Assembly: GCF_031455295.1 (NCBI RefSeq)
Contig: NZ_JAVDSL010000007.1
Coordinates: forward strand, 1-54,219
Direction: 5' to 3'
From: Leifsonia sp. 1010
Lineage (GTDB): Bacteria > Actinomycetota > Actinomycetes > Actinomycetales > Microbacteriaceae
Length of the DNA stretch: 54,219 bases
The stretch's first letter is position 1. Every line of letters begins with the position of its first letter. The position numbers and the translations under genes were made by a program. Below are positions 6,698 to 16,807 of the stretch, one piece after another. Under the pieces are notes generated by a model that saw only the letters and a program-made list of their open reading frames with translations, ran no database searches and was not told the origin of the DNA.

Positions 6698-9600
6698 TCA
6701 GCCGACCGGCAGTGCGGCCGTGCGCTCCGAACCTTCGACCAGCCGGATGAACGCGCTGAGCTCTCCCACCCCGGCCGGTGTCGTCGGCAGGAACTCGGTC
6801 AACTCAGGTGAGTGGACGAGGTATGCCGCCCACTTCGCACGTGAGATGGCGACGTTGAGCCGGTTCTTCATGAGCAGGAAGGACACCCCGCGCGGCACGT
6901 CGACCGCGGACGATGCCGCGAGGCTGACGATGGCGACGGCAGCCTCCTGACCCTGGAACTTGTCGACGGTGCCCACCCGCACTCCGCGATGACCCGCCGC
7001 ATCGAGAAGGGCACGCACCTCGGCGAGCTGGGCGTTGTAGGGCGTCACGACGATGATGTCGTCCTCCGCGAGGGGAACATCGTCGCGGCCCGCGGCCGGG
7101 TCGCTCCACGAGCGACCGAGGAGGTCGTCGACGAGGGCGACGACGGTCTCAGCCTCCTCGGGCGAGGCGGTGGAGTTGCCGACGTGCAGCACCGGCACGG
7201 GATGCACGCCCGGCTCCACGCCGCCCAGCTGGCGTTCCGACGCGCACTCGTGAGCCCGCAGCTTGCCCTCGTACGAGAGCCGCGACACCGCAGCCGCGAG
7301 CGCGGGGTGCATGCGCCGTGTCTCGGCGAGGAAGTACCCGTACTCCGGCGGCAGCACGTCGTGGCCGTCGCTCACCCAGCCCAGTGCGGAGCCGTCGACC
7401 GGCTCGGGATGCCGCCCCTGGCTCACCTGCGGCAGCTGCTGAGGATCGCCGAGCAGGAGGAGGTTCTTCGCCGCGACACCCACGGCGATGGTGGATGCCA
7501 GCGAGAACTGCCCGGCTTCGTCCACCACCAGCAGGTCCAGGCTGCCGCGCGGGACGCGGCCGGCGTTCGCGAAGTCCCACGCGGTTCCGCCCAGCACGAA
7601 ACCGCGTTCCTCGTTGACGCCCGCGAACTCCAGATGCCCGTTCGCCGAGAGCGGCGTGAAGCGGACAGCCGGCTCATCCGCCGGGTCCTCGGCCCCCGCC
7701 TGATCCGGCTTCGCACCCCCGCTGGGCACCTTGCCGACCTGTTCGGGATCGAGGCCTGCGGCCACCACGCGGTCGAGCAGGTTCTCGACGACCGCGTGCG
7801 ATTGCGCGACGACGCCGACCTTCCAGCCCTCCTCGGCCACCAGCCGCGCGATGACGTGCGCGCCCAGGTAGGACTTCCCCGTACCGGGAGGCCCCTGGAC
7901 CGCCAGATACGACCGGTCGAGGTCGAGCAGGCTCGCCACGACGGCGTCGATCCGTCCGGTTCCGTCGCTCGCCCCGTCCTCTCCACTGCTCGTCGGGTCA
8001 GGCACCAGGGCGCCGGACCGGGTTCGCGGCGGCGTGCGCCGCAGCAGGTCGATCGTCGCATCCACTGGCCACGTCTCATGATGCCGGGCGATCAGCAGCG
8101 CGGTCCCCCACTCGCGGATCGCCTCCCCGAGCCGCCGCGAATCCGGCGGAGCGGCCGGTGTCAGCGCGCTTGGCAGGTCGCGATACGGAGGCACCTCGGG
8201 CGGGAGAGTCTCGCGCACGACGATCGAGCCGTCCTCGAGCGCGTCGATCACGGCGACCGTCCGAGCCGCCCGCGCACCGGGCTGTGCACGCGGTTGACGG
8301 AAGGGTCCGGGGTACTCGTAGAGCAGGTACGGGCCGGTGCGCTCGCTCACCCGGATCGCGCTGCCCGCACCCCAGGCTCCCGTCAGCAGCAGCTCACGCC
8401 GTTCGACGCGCTGGCCCTCATCGAGATACCAATCGCGGAGCACCGTCGCGCTCTCGACGACGAGCACATCACGCGTCTCGCCCCACTCTTCGATGGGTTG
8501 GATCAACCGCGAGAAGTGCGACTGCCAGAAGCTCTTCTGCTCGCGACGGTGGAAGTCGATCGCCGCGGCGGCGAGCGCCATCGCCCGGCGGTCGGCATCG
8601 CGATGCGGATCGAGCGGATCGCCGGCGAACGCCAGCAGTCCGGCGCGCAGGGGCGACGCCTCGGGTGCAGCCTCCGTCTCCTCCATCGGAGCTGCGCCGA
8701 TCGGGATACGGTTCTCGGTCGCGCGGGCGATCAGCCAGTCGCGCAGGCGCAAAGTGGAGACGCAGTCGTACCGGTTGTAGTCGCCGATGTCGTCGAGCAG
8801 AGGCTGGGCCTCGTCCAGGCGGCCGAGCGCGATCAGGTCGCGCGCGTTGGCGTACTCGGTGATCGAGTCGGCGCCGGTGGTCACGTCGCTCTCGCGGAGC
8901 TCGTCGCCCATGTAGAGCGGCTCGAGTTTCTTGATCGAGTACGACCGCGACCCGACCCGGACGGCCTTCCGGACCAGCGGATACAGGTCGACCATCACGT
9001 TGTCGCGCAGCAGGCCGTCGACCTCCTCCTCGCCGACGCCGTGGCGGGCGGCGAGGGCCAGCAGGTGCGTCTGCTCGTACGCCGCGTAGTGGTAGATGTG
9101 CATGCCCGGGAACTGTGCCCGGCGGTCGCGGACGAACGCCAGGAACGCCTCCAGCGCCACGCGCTCCGCCGCGAAGTCGTGCGCCCAGAACGCGGTGAAG
9201 CGCTCCTCCTGGTCGACCAGCCCGAACAGGTAGTCGAGGTTCCAGCGCTCACCGGCTCCCTCGGTGTACAGCGGATCGCCCTCGAAGTCGAAGAAGATGT
9301 CGCCGGGATCGGGATGCGGCAGCACCGCGAGAACCGGCGCGTTGAACACCCGCACCGGCGGTGGCGCCTCCGGCACGGCCTGCAGCTGCAGCCGCGCCTG
9401 CTCGCGGAGGCCGTCGAGCGTGCCTTCGGGGATGCCGTCAATCGGACCGGTGGAGGCGGCGAGCGCGTCGATGGTGGGGATGCCGGCCGCGAGGAGGTGC
9501 TCCCGCTGGGTCACGCGCATCCCGGCCACCAGCAGCACGTCACGGGACGCCTGCACCTCGGCGTCGCAGGTGTCGCACCGCCCGTCGACGGTGAAGCGCG

Positions 9601-10240
9601 GGTCGCCCCAGGCGACCGGCCCGGTATCGGCCGCATGCTCGGCCACGATGGTCAGGAGGCGTGCGCGACGCTTGCGGTACACCGGTTCGATGTCGGTCAG
9701 CGAGTGCTCGCTCACGGAGCCGTCGCCGAGCAGCAGCTCGACCGTGTCGTCGACATCCACACCCATCCGCCGCAGCTGCTCCGCGTACGCGGCGAGCTGC
9801 AGCAGTGCGGTGACGCGGGCGCTGCGGGCCAGCTTGGAATCCTGCACCCGATAGCGGCCGTCGGGAAGTCGAACGACGAAGTCGGCAAACCCGACGAACG
9901 ACCCGTCGAAGAACGTCGCCTGGAAGACGACCTCCGCTCCGCGCTCGAACGCCTCGGACGTACGACGGACAGCGTCGGCGAGCGACTCCGCCGTCAGCTG
10001 CTCCGGCCGCTCGATCTCGGCCACGCCGCTGCCGAACCGCTCGCGGTAGCGCTCCAGGATGCGATGTTCGTGCTCGTCGCCCATGCGCGAGGAGCGCACG
10101 TACATCGGATCTTCAACCTCTTCGGTCTTCTCGAGCCGCCCGAGCTTCACATCGAGGGTGCGCAGGAAGGCGAACTCGCACTTCGACGCCTCGGTGAGGT
10201 CGCTGGCGCTCGTGACGATGATCCCGTCGAGCAGGAACAC
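6698..10240 (-). CDS. TM0106-family RecB-like nuclease / SF1 helicase
   Basis: Large (1180 residues) three-part protein. The N-terminal about 280 residues look RecB-nuclease-like, with Cys near residue 22 (SKCEFAF) and a later CDTCD pair that could bind an Fe-S cluster. A predicted RNase H-like 3'-5' exonuclease module starts near residue 318 (FFDFEGDP) and ends at YNRYDC. The C-terminal half is an SF1 (Dna2/Nam7-type) helicase: Walker A GPPGTGKS around residue 785, then VVDEAGQ, LLGDPQQLPQV, VDKFQGQE and NVAISRAK. Family function is not established; DNA repair or processing is the natural inference. GTG start with ribosome site GGGAGG. Monocistronic. Confidence 0.88.
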   Translation of the reverse strand: MFLLDGIIVTSASDLTEASKCEFAFLRTLDVKLGRLEKTEEVEDPMYVRSSRMGDEHEHRILERYRERFGSGVAEIERPEQLTAESLADAVRRTSEAFERGAEVVFQATFFDGSFVGFADFVVRLPDGRYRVQDSKLARSARVTALLQLAAYAEQLRRMGVDVDDTVELLLGDGSVSEHSLTDIEPVYRKRRARLLTIVAEHAADTGPVAWGDPRFTVDGRCDTCDAEVQASRDVLLVAGMRVTQREHLLAAGIPTIDALAASTGPIDGIPEGTLDGLREQARLQLQAVPEAPPPVRVFNAPVLAVLPHPDPGDIFFDFEGDPLYTEGAGERWNLDYLFGLVDQEERFTAFWAHDFAAERVALEAFLAFVRDRRAQFPGMHIYHYAAYEQTHLLALAARHGVGEEEVDGLLRDNVMVDLYPLVRKAVRVGSRSYSIKKLEPLYMGDELRESDVTTGADSITEYANARDLIALGRLDEAQPLLDDIGDYNRYDCVSTLRLRDWLIARATENRIPIGAAPMEETEAAPEASPLRAGLLAFAGDPLDPHRDADRRAMALAAAAIDFHRREQKSFWQSHFSRLIQPIEEWGETRDVLVVESATVLRDWYLDEGQRVERRELLLTGAWGAGSAIRVSERTGPYLLYEYPGPFRQPRAQPGARAARTVAVIDALEDGSIVVRETLPPEVPPYRDLPSALTPAAPPDSRRLGEAIREWGTALLIARHHETWPVDATIDLLRRTPPRTRSGALVPDPTSSGEDGASDGTGRIDAVVASLLDLDRSYLAVQGPPGTGKSYLGAHVIARLVAEEGWKVGVVAQSHAVVENLLDRVVAAGLDPEQVGKVPSGGAKPDQAGAEDPADEPAVRFTPLSANGHLEFAGVNEERGFVLGGTAWDFANAGRVPRGSLDLLVVDEAGQFSLASTIAVGVAAKNLLLLGDPQQLPQVSQGRHPEPVDGSALGWVSDGHDVLPPEYGYFLAETRRMHPALAAAVSRLSYEGKLRAHECASERQLGGVEPGVHPVPVLHVGNSTASPEEAETVVALVDDLLGRSWSDPAAGRDDVPLAEDDIIVVTPYNAQLAEVRALLDAAGHRGVRVGTVDKFQGQEAAVAIVSLAASSAVDVPRGVSFLLMKNRLNVAISRAKWAAYLVHSPELTEFLPTTPAGVGELSAFIRLVEGSERTAALPVG

Positions 10241-10365
10241 GGCGACCTCCCTTCGCTTCGGGGCGGCTATGGCGCCACCCGCTCTGCGAGACTACCGGCG
10301 ACCACCGACAGCAGCGGGTTCTCCACAGGGACGACCGGCAGGGCGCCGAAAGCCGCTTCCTGTGA

Positions 10366-10932
10366 TCACTTTCCCTTCGCGGCCGCCTTCATCGCCCGCT
10401 TGTGCTCCCGCACGCGCGCGAGCGAGTCGGCATCGACGATGTCGGCCACCGATCGGTAGCCCTCGCTGCCGTAATCGCCGGCCGCCTGCTGCCAGCCGGC
10501 GGCGGTCAGTCCCTTCTGCTTGCCGAGGAGGGCGAGGAAGATCTTCGCCTTCTGCTCGCCGAATCCCGGCAGCGCCTTGAGCCGGCGCAGCACTTCGGCG
10601 CCGTCCGGGTCGCCCTGCGTCCAGATGGCCGCGGTGTCGCCACCCCAATCGCTGACGATGGCAGCTGCCAGCGCCTGCACCCGCGCGGCCATCGACCCGG
10701 GAAACCGGTGTACCGCCGGGGTCTGCTTCATGACCTCCGCGAGCTTGTCGGGATCGAGCGCCGCGACCGTCGCCGGATCGAGCGAGCCGAGCCGGTCGCG
10801 CAGCTTCGCCGGACCGGCGAAGGCGGTCTCCATCGGGATCTGCTGGTCGAGCAGCATGCCGGTGAGCAGAGCGAAGGGCGACTGGTCGAGCAGCGCGTCG
10901 GCTTCGGGATCGCCGGTGATGTTGAGAGCCAT
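10366..10932 (-). CDS. HhH-GPD-type base-excision DNA repair protein
   Basis: A 188-residue protein of the small actinobacterial HhH-GPD glycosylase-like family. The helix-hairpin-helix signature LPGFGEQKAKIFLALLG is around residue 133. An endonuclease III-like helix with LLDQQIPMETAF lies near residues 27-40. I do not see a four-Cys Fe-S cluster. It probably removes damaged bases, but the substrate is unknown. Start at ATG 10932 because the family begins there; the gene sits four bases after the SCO4848-like stop and is likely cotranscribed with it. Confidence 0.85.
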   Translation of the reverse strand: MALNITGDPEADALLDQSPFALLTGMLLDQQIPMETAFAGPAKLRDRLGSLDPATVAALDPDKLAEVMKQTPAVHRFPGSMAARVQALAAAIVSDWGGDTAAIWTQGDPDGAEVLRRLKALPGFGEQKAKIFLALLGKQKGLTAAGWQQAAGDYGSEGYRSVADIVDADSLARVREHKRAMKAAAKGK

Positions 10933-10936
10933 GCGC

Positions 10937-11155
10937 TCAGCCTGCCACCAGGAGCACCACGCCCGCCACAGCCGACAGCACGGCCAGCAGCAGGGCCACG
11001 CCGAGCAGCACACCGTGCACGATGAGGAACGGCGTGGCGCGGCCCGCCGCATCCCGAGCCCGCGCATCCTTCCGGACCCGAGTGAAGAACCGCGGCCAGG
11101 CGAAGACGTTGAACAGGGCGTTGAGGAACAGCACGATGGCGGCGAAGACGGTCAT
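10937..11155 (-). CDS. SCO4848-family small membrane protein
   Basis: A 72-residue protein with two hydrophobic segments (about residues 3-20 and 44-70) around a short basic loop (FFTRVRKDARARD). It matches the actinobacterial SCO4848-type family, which has no known function. GGAGG lies eight bases upstream of the ATG. It is followed directly by the HhH-GPD gene. Confidence 0.75.
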   Translation of the reverse strand: MTVFAAIVLFLNALFNVFAWPRFFTRVRKDARARDAAGRATPFLIVHGVLLGVALLLAVLSAVAGVVLLVAG

Positions 11156-11200
11156 GGTGCCTCCAGCCTATGCGGCCGGCGGCCGCGCTCCGCCGCCGCC

Positions 11201-12079
11201 TCAGTCACCCGAGGCGACGAGCTGCACGCGCAGCGAGTCGACGCGCGTGGCGATCACGTCGTCCGCCGCCCAGCGCTGCGCCAGCCGCGAGAGGATGGCG
11301 TCCAGCTCCTCGCGCGTCAGTCCCGCCGCGAGGGACAGGCGCACCACGAGCTCCTCACCTGCCAGCCGGTTGCCGGGATCGCCCGCCAGCAGGGCGACGT
11401 CATGCACGCCGAGCTCGGAGTCGATGGACCGCTGGAACGCCTCCTGCACCTCCGCGTCGCGATCGCTCGGCAGCCACGGCGTGCCCTGCGCGACCGCCCA
11501 CACGGCGGGTCGCCGCAGCACGAACTCGGTCTCCGACGTCGGGTCGAGGACGATGAGCTCGGTGCCCTCCGCCGCGGCGGCGAGCGCCGCCCGACGGCTG
11601 TCCACCGGGACGGGACGCGCGGACGGGTTCCAGGCCTGCAACGCGGTCACCGACGAGAACACGGGCTGGACGGTGCGTCCGTCCGGCCCCGCCACCGTCA
11701 CGATCGACAGTTCCTGGGTCTTGTCGACGCGCATCCCCGCGTCGTTCGTCCCCTCGTCGCCGAGGTCCGCCATCAGCGGGACGAGGAGGCGCACATCGCG
11801 CAGCGCATCCACCACGGTCTCCGCTCCGGTCTCGCCGGCGCGGAACGCGGCGAGCGCGCCGAGAAGCGCGGGCGGCGCCGAGCCGTCGTCGTCGCCGAAC
11901 GGATTGTCGTCGAACTCGCGACCCTGCCACGGCTGACCCGCGGAGTCGGCGAGGGATGCGGCGAACGCGGCCAGCCGCGCGGCGCCCTCGACGCTGGGTC
12001 GGCCCGTCGGCGTCACCCCGTCAGCGGCTGCCGCGCCCTCCGGAACGGCGCCCGTCTGGTCGTCAGCGTCCCGCGACAT
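11201..12079 (-). CDS. SseB-family protein
   Basis: A 292-residue protein. The central part ([17 protein letters not shown] and the following [25 protein letters not shown]) is the SseB N-terminal domain seen in many actinobacterial hypothetical proteins. A C-terminal alpha/beta part includes [21 protein letters not shown]. Function unknown despite the name, which derives from a sequence relationship to an enterobacterial SseB. The start at 12079 (MSRDADD) overlaps the end of priA by 17 bases, so it is probably the distal gene of the his operon. Confidence 0.78.
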   Translation of the reverse strand: MSRDADDQTGAVPEGAAAADGVTPTGRPSVEGAARLAAFAASLADSAGQPWQGREFDDNPFGDDDGSAPPALLGALAAFRAGETGAETVVDALRDVRLLVPLMADLGDEGTNDAGMRVDKTQELSIVTVAGPDGRTVQPVFSSVTALQAWNPSARPVPVDSRRAALAAAAEGTELIVLDPTSETEFVLRRPAVWAVAQGTPWLPSDRDAEVQEAFQRSIDSELGVHDVALLAGDPGNRLAGEELVVRLSLAAGLTREELDAILSRLAQRWAADDVIATRVDSLRVQLVASGD

Positions 12080-12809
12080 CCAGCGCCTCGGGCAGCGTGA
12101 AGGCGCCGGCATAGAGCGCCTTGCCGACGATCGCGCCCTCGAGCCCCAGCGGCACCAGCTCGCGCAGCGCGGCGATGTCGTCGAGGTTGGAGATGCCGCC
12201 GGAGGCGACGACCGGCCGCTCGGTGCGATCCAGCACCTGGCGCAGAAGGTCCAGGTTCGGGCCGCGGAGCGTGCCGTCCTTGGTCACGTCGGTGACGACA
12301 TAGCGGGCGCAGCCGGCGTCCTCCAGGCGGTCGAGGACCTCCCACAGGTCACCGCCCTCACGGGTCCAGCCGCGGGCGGCGAGGGTGGTGCCGCGCACAT
12401 CCAGTCCGACGGCGATCGCCTCACCGAACCGGCTGATCGCGCTGGCGGCCCACTCCGGGTTCTCGAGCGCGGCCGTACCGAGGTTGACGCGGGTCGCGCC
12501 CGCTTCGAGGGCGTGCTCGAGCGAAGCGTCGTCGCGGATGCCGCCCGAGAGCTCGATGCTCACGCCGTCGACCTCGTGGATGACCTTCTTGAGCAGGGAC
12601 CGGTTCTCCCCGCGGCCGAATGCGGCGTCGAGGTCGACCAGGTGGATCCACTCGGCGCCCGCCGCCTTCCACTCGGCCGCGGCATCGACCGGGTCGCCGT
12701 AGCTCGTCTCGCTGCCGGCCTCGCCCTGGGTGAGGCGCACCGCCTTGCCGTCGGCCACATCCACCGCGGGCAGGAGGACGAGCCGGGGCGTGCTGATGAA
12801 GTCGGTCAT
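12063..12809 (-). CDS. hisA: phosphoribosyl isomerase A (HisA/PriA)
   Basis: A (beta/alpha)8 isomerase that converts ProFAR to PRFAR in histidine synthesis. The catalytic Asp pair is D17 (LLPAVDV) and D174 (VTDVTKDGT); phosphate-binding SGGIRDD and ASGGISN loops are present. RGW (Trp148) is the PriA hallmark, so it may also act as TrpF, as known in many actinobacteria lacking trpF; that dual role is inferred. Length 248 is normal. GAGGAAA precedes the ATG. It lies after hisH with a 67-base gap and overlaps the SseB-like gene. Confidence 0.93.
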   Translation of the reverse strand: MTDFISTPRLVLLPAVDVADGKAVRLTQGEAGSETSYGDPVDAAAEWKAAGAEWIHLVDLDAAFGRGENRSLLKKVIHEVDGVSIELSGGIRDDASLEHALEAGATRVNLGTAALENPEWAASAISRFGEAIAVGLDVRGTTLAARGWTREGGDLWEVLDRLEDAGCARYVVTDVTKDGTLRGPNLDLLRQVLDRTERPVVASGGISNLDDIAALRELVPLGLEGAIVGKALYAGAFTLPEALDVAGR

Positions 12810-12876
12810 GTGTTTCCTCGTGTCGGTCCGCGGCGCGGACGGTGGGCCGGATTCGGCGAACTCGGGCGGGAGGCGG

Positions 12877-13530
12877 CTACAGCGAGCCGATCCAGTTGCG
12901 GAGCAGCTGGATGCCCGCGCGGCCGGACTTCTCCGGGTGGAACTGCGTGGCGCTCAGCGGGCCGTTCTCGACCGCCGCGACGAACGGGGAGCCGTGATCG
13001 GCCCACGTCACCTTCGGCTTGGGGAACGGGCCCGACGCCTCCAGGGTCCAGTCCTGGGCGGCGTACGAGTGGACGAAGTAGAAGCGCTCGTCCTGCAGGC
13101 CGGCGAACAGCGTGGAGTCCTCGGGCGCGCGGACCGTGTTCCAGCCCATGTGCGGCACGACGTCGGCACGGATGAGGTCGACCGTCCCCGGCCACTCCCC
13201 CAGCCCCTCGGTCTCGACGCCGTTCTCGACGCCACGCTCGAACATGACCTGCATGCCGACGCAGATGCCCAGCACCGGTCGGCCGCCCGCCAGGCGCCGG
13301 TCGACGACCTCGTCTCCGTGCGAAGCTTTCAGCGCCTCGGCGACGGCAGTGAACGCGCCGACGCCGGGCACCAGCAGACCGTCCGCCTCCAGTGCACGCT
13401 TGCGATCGCCGGTCAGCTCGACCTCGGCCCCCGCGGCCTCGAGCGCCTTGACGGCCGAGTGGACGTTGCCCGTCCCGTAGTCGAAGACGACGACCTGCGG
13501 GGCGCTGCCGGGAGTGCGTGCCACGGTCAC
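12877..13530 (-). CDS. hisH: imidazole glycerol phosphate synthase glutaminase subunit HisH
   Basis: Class I glutamine amidotransferase that delivers ammonia to HisF. Catalytic triad C90 (LGICVGMQ), H198 and E200 (QFHPEKSG); the oxyanion region PGVGAF is at residues 55-60. Length 217 is typical. The GTG start overlaps the end of hisB. The partner hisF is not in this window. Confidence 0.94.
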   Translation of the reverse strand: MTVARTPGSAPQVVVFDYGTGNVHSAVKALEAAGAEVELTGDRKRALEADGLLVPGVGAFTAVAEALKASHGDEVVDRRLAGGRPVLGICVGMQVMFERGVENGVETEGLGEWPGTVDLIRADVVPHMGWNTVRAPEDSTLFAGLQDERFYFVHSYAAQDWTLEASGPFPKPKVTWADHGSPFVAAVENGPLSATQFHPEKSGRAGIQLLRNWIGSL

Positions 13531-14129
13531 AGCGCGCCCTTGGTCGAAGGGATGCCGCTGATCAGCGGGTCGAGCGCCTTCGCCTGACGGAACGCGCGCG
13601 CGAACGCCTTGAACTCGGCCTCCGCGATGTGGTGCGGGTCGCGACCGCCGACGACCGTGATGTGCGTGGTGAGACGCGCGTTGAACGTGATCGCCTCGAA
13701 GACGTGACGGACCATCGAACCGGTGAAGTGGCCGCCGATGAGGTGCAGCTCGAAACCGGCGGGCTCGCCGGTGTGAACGAGGTACGGGCGACCGGAGATG
13801 TCCACGACCGCCTGCACCAACGCTTCGTCGAGCGGCACCAGGGCGTCGCCGTAGCGGGAGATGCCCGACTTGTCGCCGAGCGCCTCCAGGATCGCCTGCC
13901 CGAGGACGATGCCGATGTCCTCCACCGTGTGGTGGACGTCGATGTCGGTGTCGCCGGTCGCGCGGATCCGCAGATCGGTGAGCGAGTGCTTGGCGAACGC
14001 GGTCAGCAGGTGGTCGTAGAAGGGGACGCTCGTCTGGATGTCAGATTCTCCGGTGCCGTCGAGATCGAGGCTCAGCTCGATGCTCGACTCGCTCGTCTCC
14101 CGCGTGACCGTGGCGGCGCGATTCGTCAT
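13527..14129 (-). CDS. hisB: imidazoleglycerol-phosphate dehydratase HisB
   Basis: Mn-dependent dehydratase of histidine synthesis, 200 residues, monofunctional. The metal-binding repeats are clear: [39 protein letters not shown] and [16 protein letters not shown]. The start ATG at 14129 overlaps the hisC stop (ATGA). Confidence 0.95.
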   Translation of the reverse strand: MTNRAATVTRETSESSIELSLDLDGTGESDIQTSVPFYDHLLTAFAKHSLTDLRIRATGDTDIDVHHTVEDIGIVLGQAILEALGDKSGISRYGDALVPLDEALVQAVVDISGRPYLVHTGEPAGFELHLIGGHFTGSMVRHVFEAITFNARLTTHITVVGGRDPHHIAEAEFKAFARAFRQAKALDPLISGIPSTKGAL

Positions 14130-15274
14130 GCGTCCGAGTCTACCGGGGCGCTCTGAGCCCTGTCGGGGGCCTCGTCGGCGCCTGCATCCTCCGGGGTGGG
14201 CCGGCCGAGCGCGGCCAGCGCCTCGAGGAAGGCGGTCGTCTCGGCCTCGGTCCCCGCGGTGACGCGCAGGTGGTGCGGGATCCCGACATCCCGGATCAGG
14301 ATGCCGCGGTCGGCCAGCGCTTCGAACGTCGCGTGCGGGTCGTCCACGCCGCCGAAGAGGACGAAGTTGCTGCCGCTGCGGTGGGGCGTGTAGCCGAGGC
14401 GTGCGAGCTCGGTCACCAGCCGGTCGCGCTGGCGGCGGATGTCGCCGACCGTCGCGAGCATCTCGTCCGCGTGCGCGAGCGCGCCGAGCGCGGCGGCCTG
14501 GGTGATGGCGGACAGGTGGTACGGGAGGCGCACCAGCCGGAGCGCGTCGATGACGGCGGGGTCGGCGGCGAGGTAACCCACGCGCGCACCGGCGAAGGCG
14601 AACGCCTTGCTCATCGTGCGCGAGATCAGGAGGCGCGGCCGGCCCGGGAGCAGGGTCAGCGCGGACGGCTCGCCCTCCGGCATGAACTCCGCGTACGCCT
14701 CGTCGACGACGACGATCCCGTCGGTGGCGTCGTACACGGCCTCGATGGTGTCGAGTCCGAGGGGCGTGCCGGTCGGGTTGTTCGGCGAGCAGAGGATCAC
14801 GATGTCCGGGTTGTGCCGCCGGAGCTCGGCGACGGCCGTCTCCGGGGTCAGCTCGTAATCGGCGTCGCGGGCGGCGGCGACGTACGCGGTCCCGGTGCCC
14901 GAGGCGAGCAGGGGGTACATCGAGTAAGTGGGGGCGTACCCGAGCAGCGTCCTGCCGGGGCCGCCGAAGGCCTGCAGGATGTGCTGAAGCACCTCGTTCG
15001 ACCCGTTCGCCGCCCAGATGTTCTCCGGCGCGAGACCGTGGCCGAGGTAGCGGGCGAACGCCGTGCGGAGCTCGGTGAATTCGCGGTCGGGATAGCGGTT
15101 CACTCCACCGACTGCGGCGGCGACGCGGGCCACGATGTCCGCGGCCACATCTTCCGGAACGGGATGCGTGTTCTCGTTCACGTTGAGCGCGACGGGCACC
15201 GGACGCTGCGGAGCGCCGTACGGAGACCGACCGCGCAGGTCGTCCCGGATGGGCAGCTCGGAAAGAGAAGTCAC
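14126..15274 (-). CDS. hisC: histidinol-phosphate aminotransferase HisC
   Basis: PLP-dependent class I/II aminotransferase, 382 residues. The PLP Lys is K223 (SRTMSKAF). NANGSNE-like ([10 protein letters not shown]), NNPTGTP and [10 protein letters not shown] motifs bind the cofactor. First gene of the local his operon; hisD, which often precedes it in actinobacteria, is absent here. The GTG start at 15274 has TACGAT exactly six bases upstream and no usable ribosome site, so the mRNA is probably leaderless. Confidence 0.93.
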   Translation of the reverse strand: MTSLSELPIRDDLRGRSPYGAPQRPVPVALNVNENTHPVPEDVAADIVARVAAAVGGVNRYPDREFTELRTAFARYLGHGLAPENIWAANGSNEVLQHILQAFGGPGRTLLGYAPTYSMYPLLASGTGTAYVAAARDADYELTPETAVAELRRHNPDIVILCSPNNPTGTPLGLDTIEAVYDATDGIVVVDEAYAEFMPEGEPSALTLLPGRPRLLISRTMSKAFAFAGARVGYLAADPAVIDALRLVRLPYHLSAITQAAALGALAHADEMLATVGDIRRQRDRLVTELARLGYTPHRSGSNFVLFGGVDDPHATFEALADRGILIRDVGIPHHLRVTAGTEAETTAFLEALAALGRPTPEDAGADEAPDRAQSAPVDSDA

Positions 15275-15280
15275 CCCTCA

Positions 15281-15286
15281 ATCGTA
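15281..15286 (-). promoter_or_regulatory. -10 element for leaderless his operon transcript
   Basis: TACGAT on this strand is followed by six bases and the GTG of hisC at 15274. Confidence 0.5.
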
Positions 15287-15394
15287 GCCAGCGCCGTCAC
15301 TGCCCTTCCGCCGGATGACGCTCGGCGACGCGGCGGGACGAAGCCCCACGAGAAACGGAGGACATTTCGACGTCAAGCACGCTGTGCGATAGGA

Positions 15395-15437
15395 AACGGA
15401 GGCGATCCCGGCTGCCGGGCCGCGGATCCCCTCCGTT
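15395..15437 (-). terminator. hairpin downstream of the LysM gene
   Basis: AACGGAGG (15395-15402) pairs with CCTCCGTT (15430-15437), with further internal GATCC/CCGG pairing. It lies 43 bases past the LysM stop and before the hisC promoter. No strong T-tract. Confidence 0.5.
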
Positions 15438-15479
15438 CACGACCGCGAGTTGCGGACGGCGCCTACCGTGCGGCGCCGC

Positions 15480-15860
15480 CTAGTGCGCGTACTTCGACGG
15501 GACCGCGAGCTGCTGGCCGGGCGAGACGACGGCCGAGTCGAGGCCGTTGAGGGAGACGATGTCGGCGATCACGTCGCGCGGGTCGGCATTCGGCGCGACG
15601 CGCTCCGCGACGGACCAGAGGGAGTCGCCCGACTCCACGGTCACGTACTGGAAGCTGACGTGCGTCTGCTCGCCGGTGGCGACCGCGCCGCCGCCGTTGA
15701 GTGCGAACACGAGGGCTCCGATGACGAGGGGCAGCGCGACGAGAGCGGAGAGGACCGCGCGACCGCGCCGCGTGAGACGCAGGCGGACCCGTGCTCCCTC
15801 CGGCAGCGGCGGGACCGCACGAAGGGTGGGAACCGACTCGCTCATCAATACTGCGCTCAT
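15480..15860 (-). CDS. SOS-controlled LysM-domain membrane protein (YneA/ChiZ-like division suppressor candidate)
   Basis: A 126-residue protein with a basic N-terminus, one membrane segment at about residues 43-65 ([16 protein letters not shown]) and a C-terminal LysM domain ([14 protein letters not shown] ... [10 protein letters not shown]) that binds peptidoglycan outside the cell. Start at 15860 because GAGGAGG precedes it. It is divergent from lexA, as are yneA in Bacillus and Rv2719c (ChiZ) in M. tuberculosis, which delay division during SOS. Its promoter (TTGCGG, 17 bases, TACATT) is covered by a LexA box. Function by analogy, not by close sequence match. Confidence 0.85.
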   Translation of the reverse strand: MSAVLMSESVPTLRAVPPLPEGARVRLRLTRRGRAVLSALVALPLVIGALVFALNGGGAVATGEQTHVSFQYVTVESGDSLWSVAERVAPNADPRDVIADIVSLNGLDSAVVSPGQQLAVPSKYAH

Positions 15861-15901
15861 GGCCGTGACCTCCTCAGACTCGCGGGTGCGAAGCTGTGTT
15901 C

Positions 15902-15915
15902 CGAATGTATCTTCG
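15902..15915. promoter_or_regulatory. LexA box over the LysM gene promoter
   Basis: CGAATGTATCTTCG differs from CGAAC-N4-GTTCG at one base in each half. It overlaps the -10 hexamer (TACATT, 15909-15904, minus strand) of a promoter whose -35 is TTGCGG at 15932-15927 with a 17-base spacer. Confidence 0.65.
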
Positions 15916-15977
15916 AATGTCCGAATCCGCAAGATGCCCTCAGAGCGGGAATTTGGGGACGAAGTTCGCGACACACT

Positions 15978-16017
15978 CGAACACATGTTTGTCTTCCCTT
16001 CCCGACGCGGATACAGT
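15978..16017 (+). promoter_or_regulatory. lexA promoter with LexA box
   Basis: CGAACACATGTTTG (15978-15991) matches the actinobacterial SOS box with one mismatch and overlaps the -35 TTGTCT (15989-15994). After 17 bases comes the -10 TACAGT (16012-16017). It predicts autorepression of lexA. Confidence 0.75.
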
Positions 16018-16107
16018 TTCGACTGTCTGAGGACATCAGATCAGGAACCACCGACATTCCTGCAGGGAGCATCCCCGCAGGGCCGCCGACGCCAGGAGAG
16101 GACGCCC

Positions 16108-16788
16108 GTGTCGAATGAGAACCAGGCACGCGGAGGCACCCGTCGCCGCAAGAACCTGAGCGACAAGCAGCTGGCGATCCTCGATGTGATCCAACGGTCG
16201 GTGAGCCAGCGCGGCTATCCGCCGAGCATGCGCGAGATCGGTGACGCCGTCGGCCTCTCCTCTCTGTCGTCCGTCACGCATCAGCTGAACCAGCTGGAGC
16301 TGAGCGGCTACCTCCGGCGCGACCCGAACCGTCCGCGCGCCCTCGAGATCCTCATCGACCTGCCGTCGTCGTCGCAGTCCGCGCCGGACTACGAGAACCA
16401 GACGCCGGTCGGCGACGCCGCGATGGTTCCCCTCGTCGGCCGCATCGCGGCCGGAATCCCGATCACGGCCGAGCAGCAGGTGGACGAGGTCTTCCCTCTC
16501 CCCCGCCAGCTGGTCGGCAACGGCGAGCTGTTCATGCTGAAGGTCGTCGGCGAGTCGATGATCGACGCGGCGATCTGCGACGGCGACTGGGTCGTCGTCC
16601 GCGCCCAGAACACGGCCGAGAACGGCGACATCGTCGCCGCGATGCTCGACGAGGAGGCGACCGTCAAGGTCTTCCGCCAGCGCGACGGCCACACCTGGCT
16701 GCTGCCGCGCAACTCGAACTTCGAACCTATCCTCGGCGACTACTCGCAAGTGCTCGGCAAGGTCGTCGCGGTCCTCCGCGCGGTCTGA
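16108..16788 (+). CDS. lexA: SOS repressor LexA
   Basis: Transcriptional repressor of the SOS regulon, 226 residues. N-terminal winged helix-turn-helix ([20 protein letters not shown]); self-cleavage site A115-G116 in GRIAAGIP; catalytic S150 (GESMID) and K187 (EEATVKVF). GTG start at 16108 chosen because AGGAGAGGA lies about six bases upstream. Cleavage is stimulated by RecA, which is encoded in this window with its own LexA box. Confidence 0.96.
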   Translation: MSNENQARGGTRRRKNLSDKQLAILDVIQRSVSQRGYPPSMREIGDAVGLSSLSSVTHQLNQLELSGYLRRDPNRPRALEILIDLPSSSQSAPDYENQTPVGDAAMVPLVGRIAAGIPITAEQQVDEVFPLPRQLVGNGELFMLKVVGESMIDAAICDGDWVVVRAQNTAENGDIVAAMLDEEATVKVFRQRDGHTWLLPRNSNFEPILGDYSQVLGKVVAVLRAV

Positions 16789-16807
16789 GCTTCCCGCCCG
16801 CCCCACC

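Noticed and set aside
10241-10365. Possible small gene or RNA between the nuclease-helicase and HhH-GPD genes
   Set aside because: No ribosome site with open frame, no hairpin and no tRNA-like fold seen.
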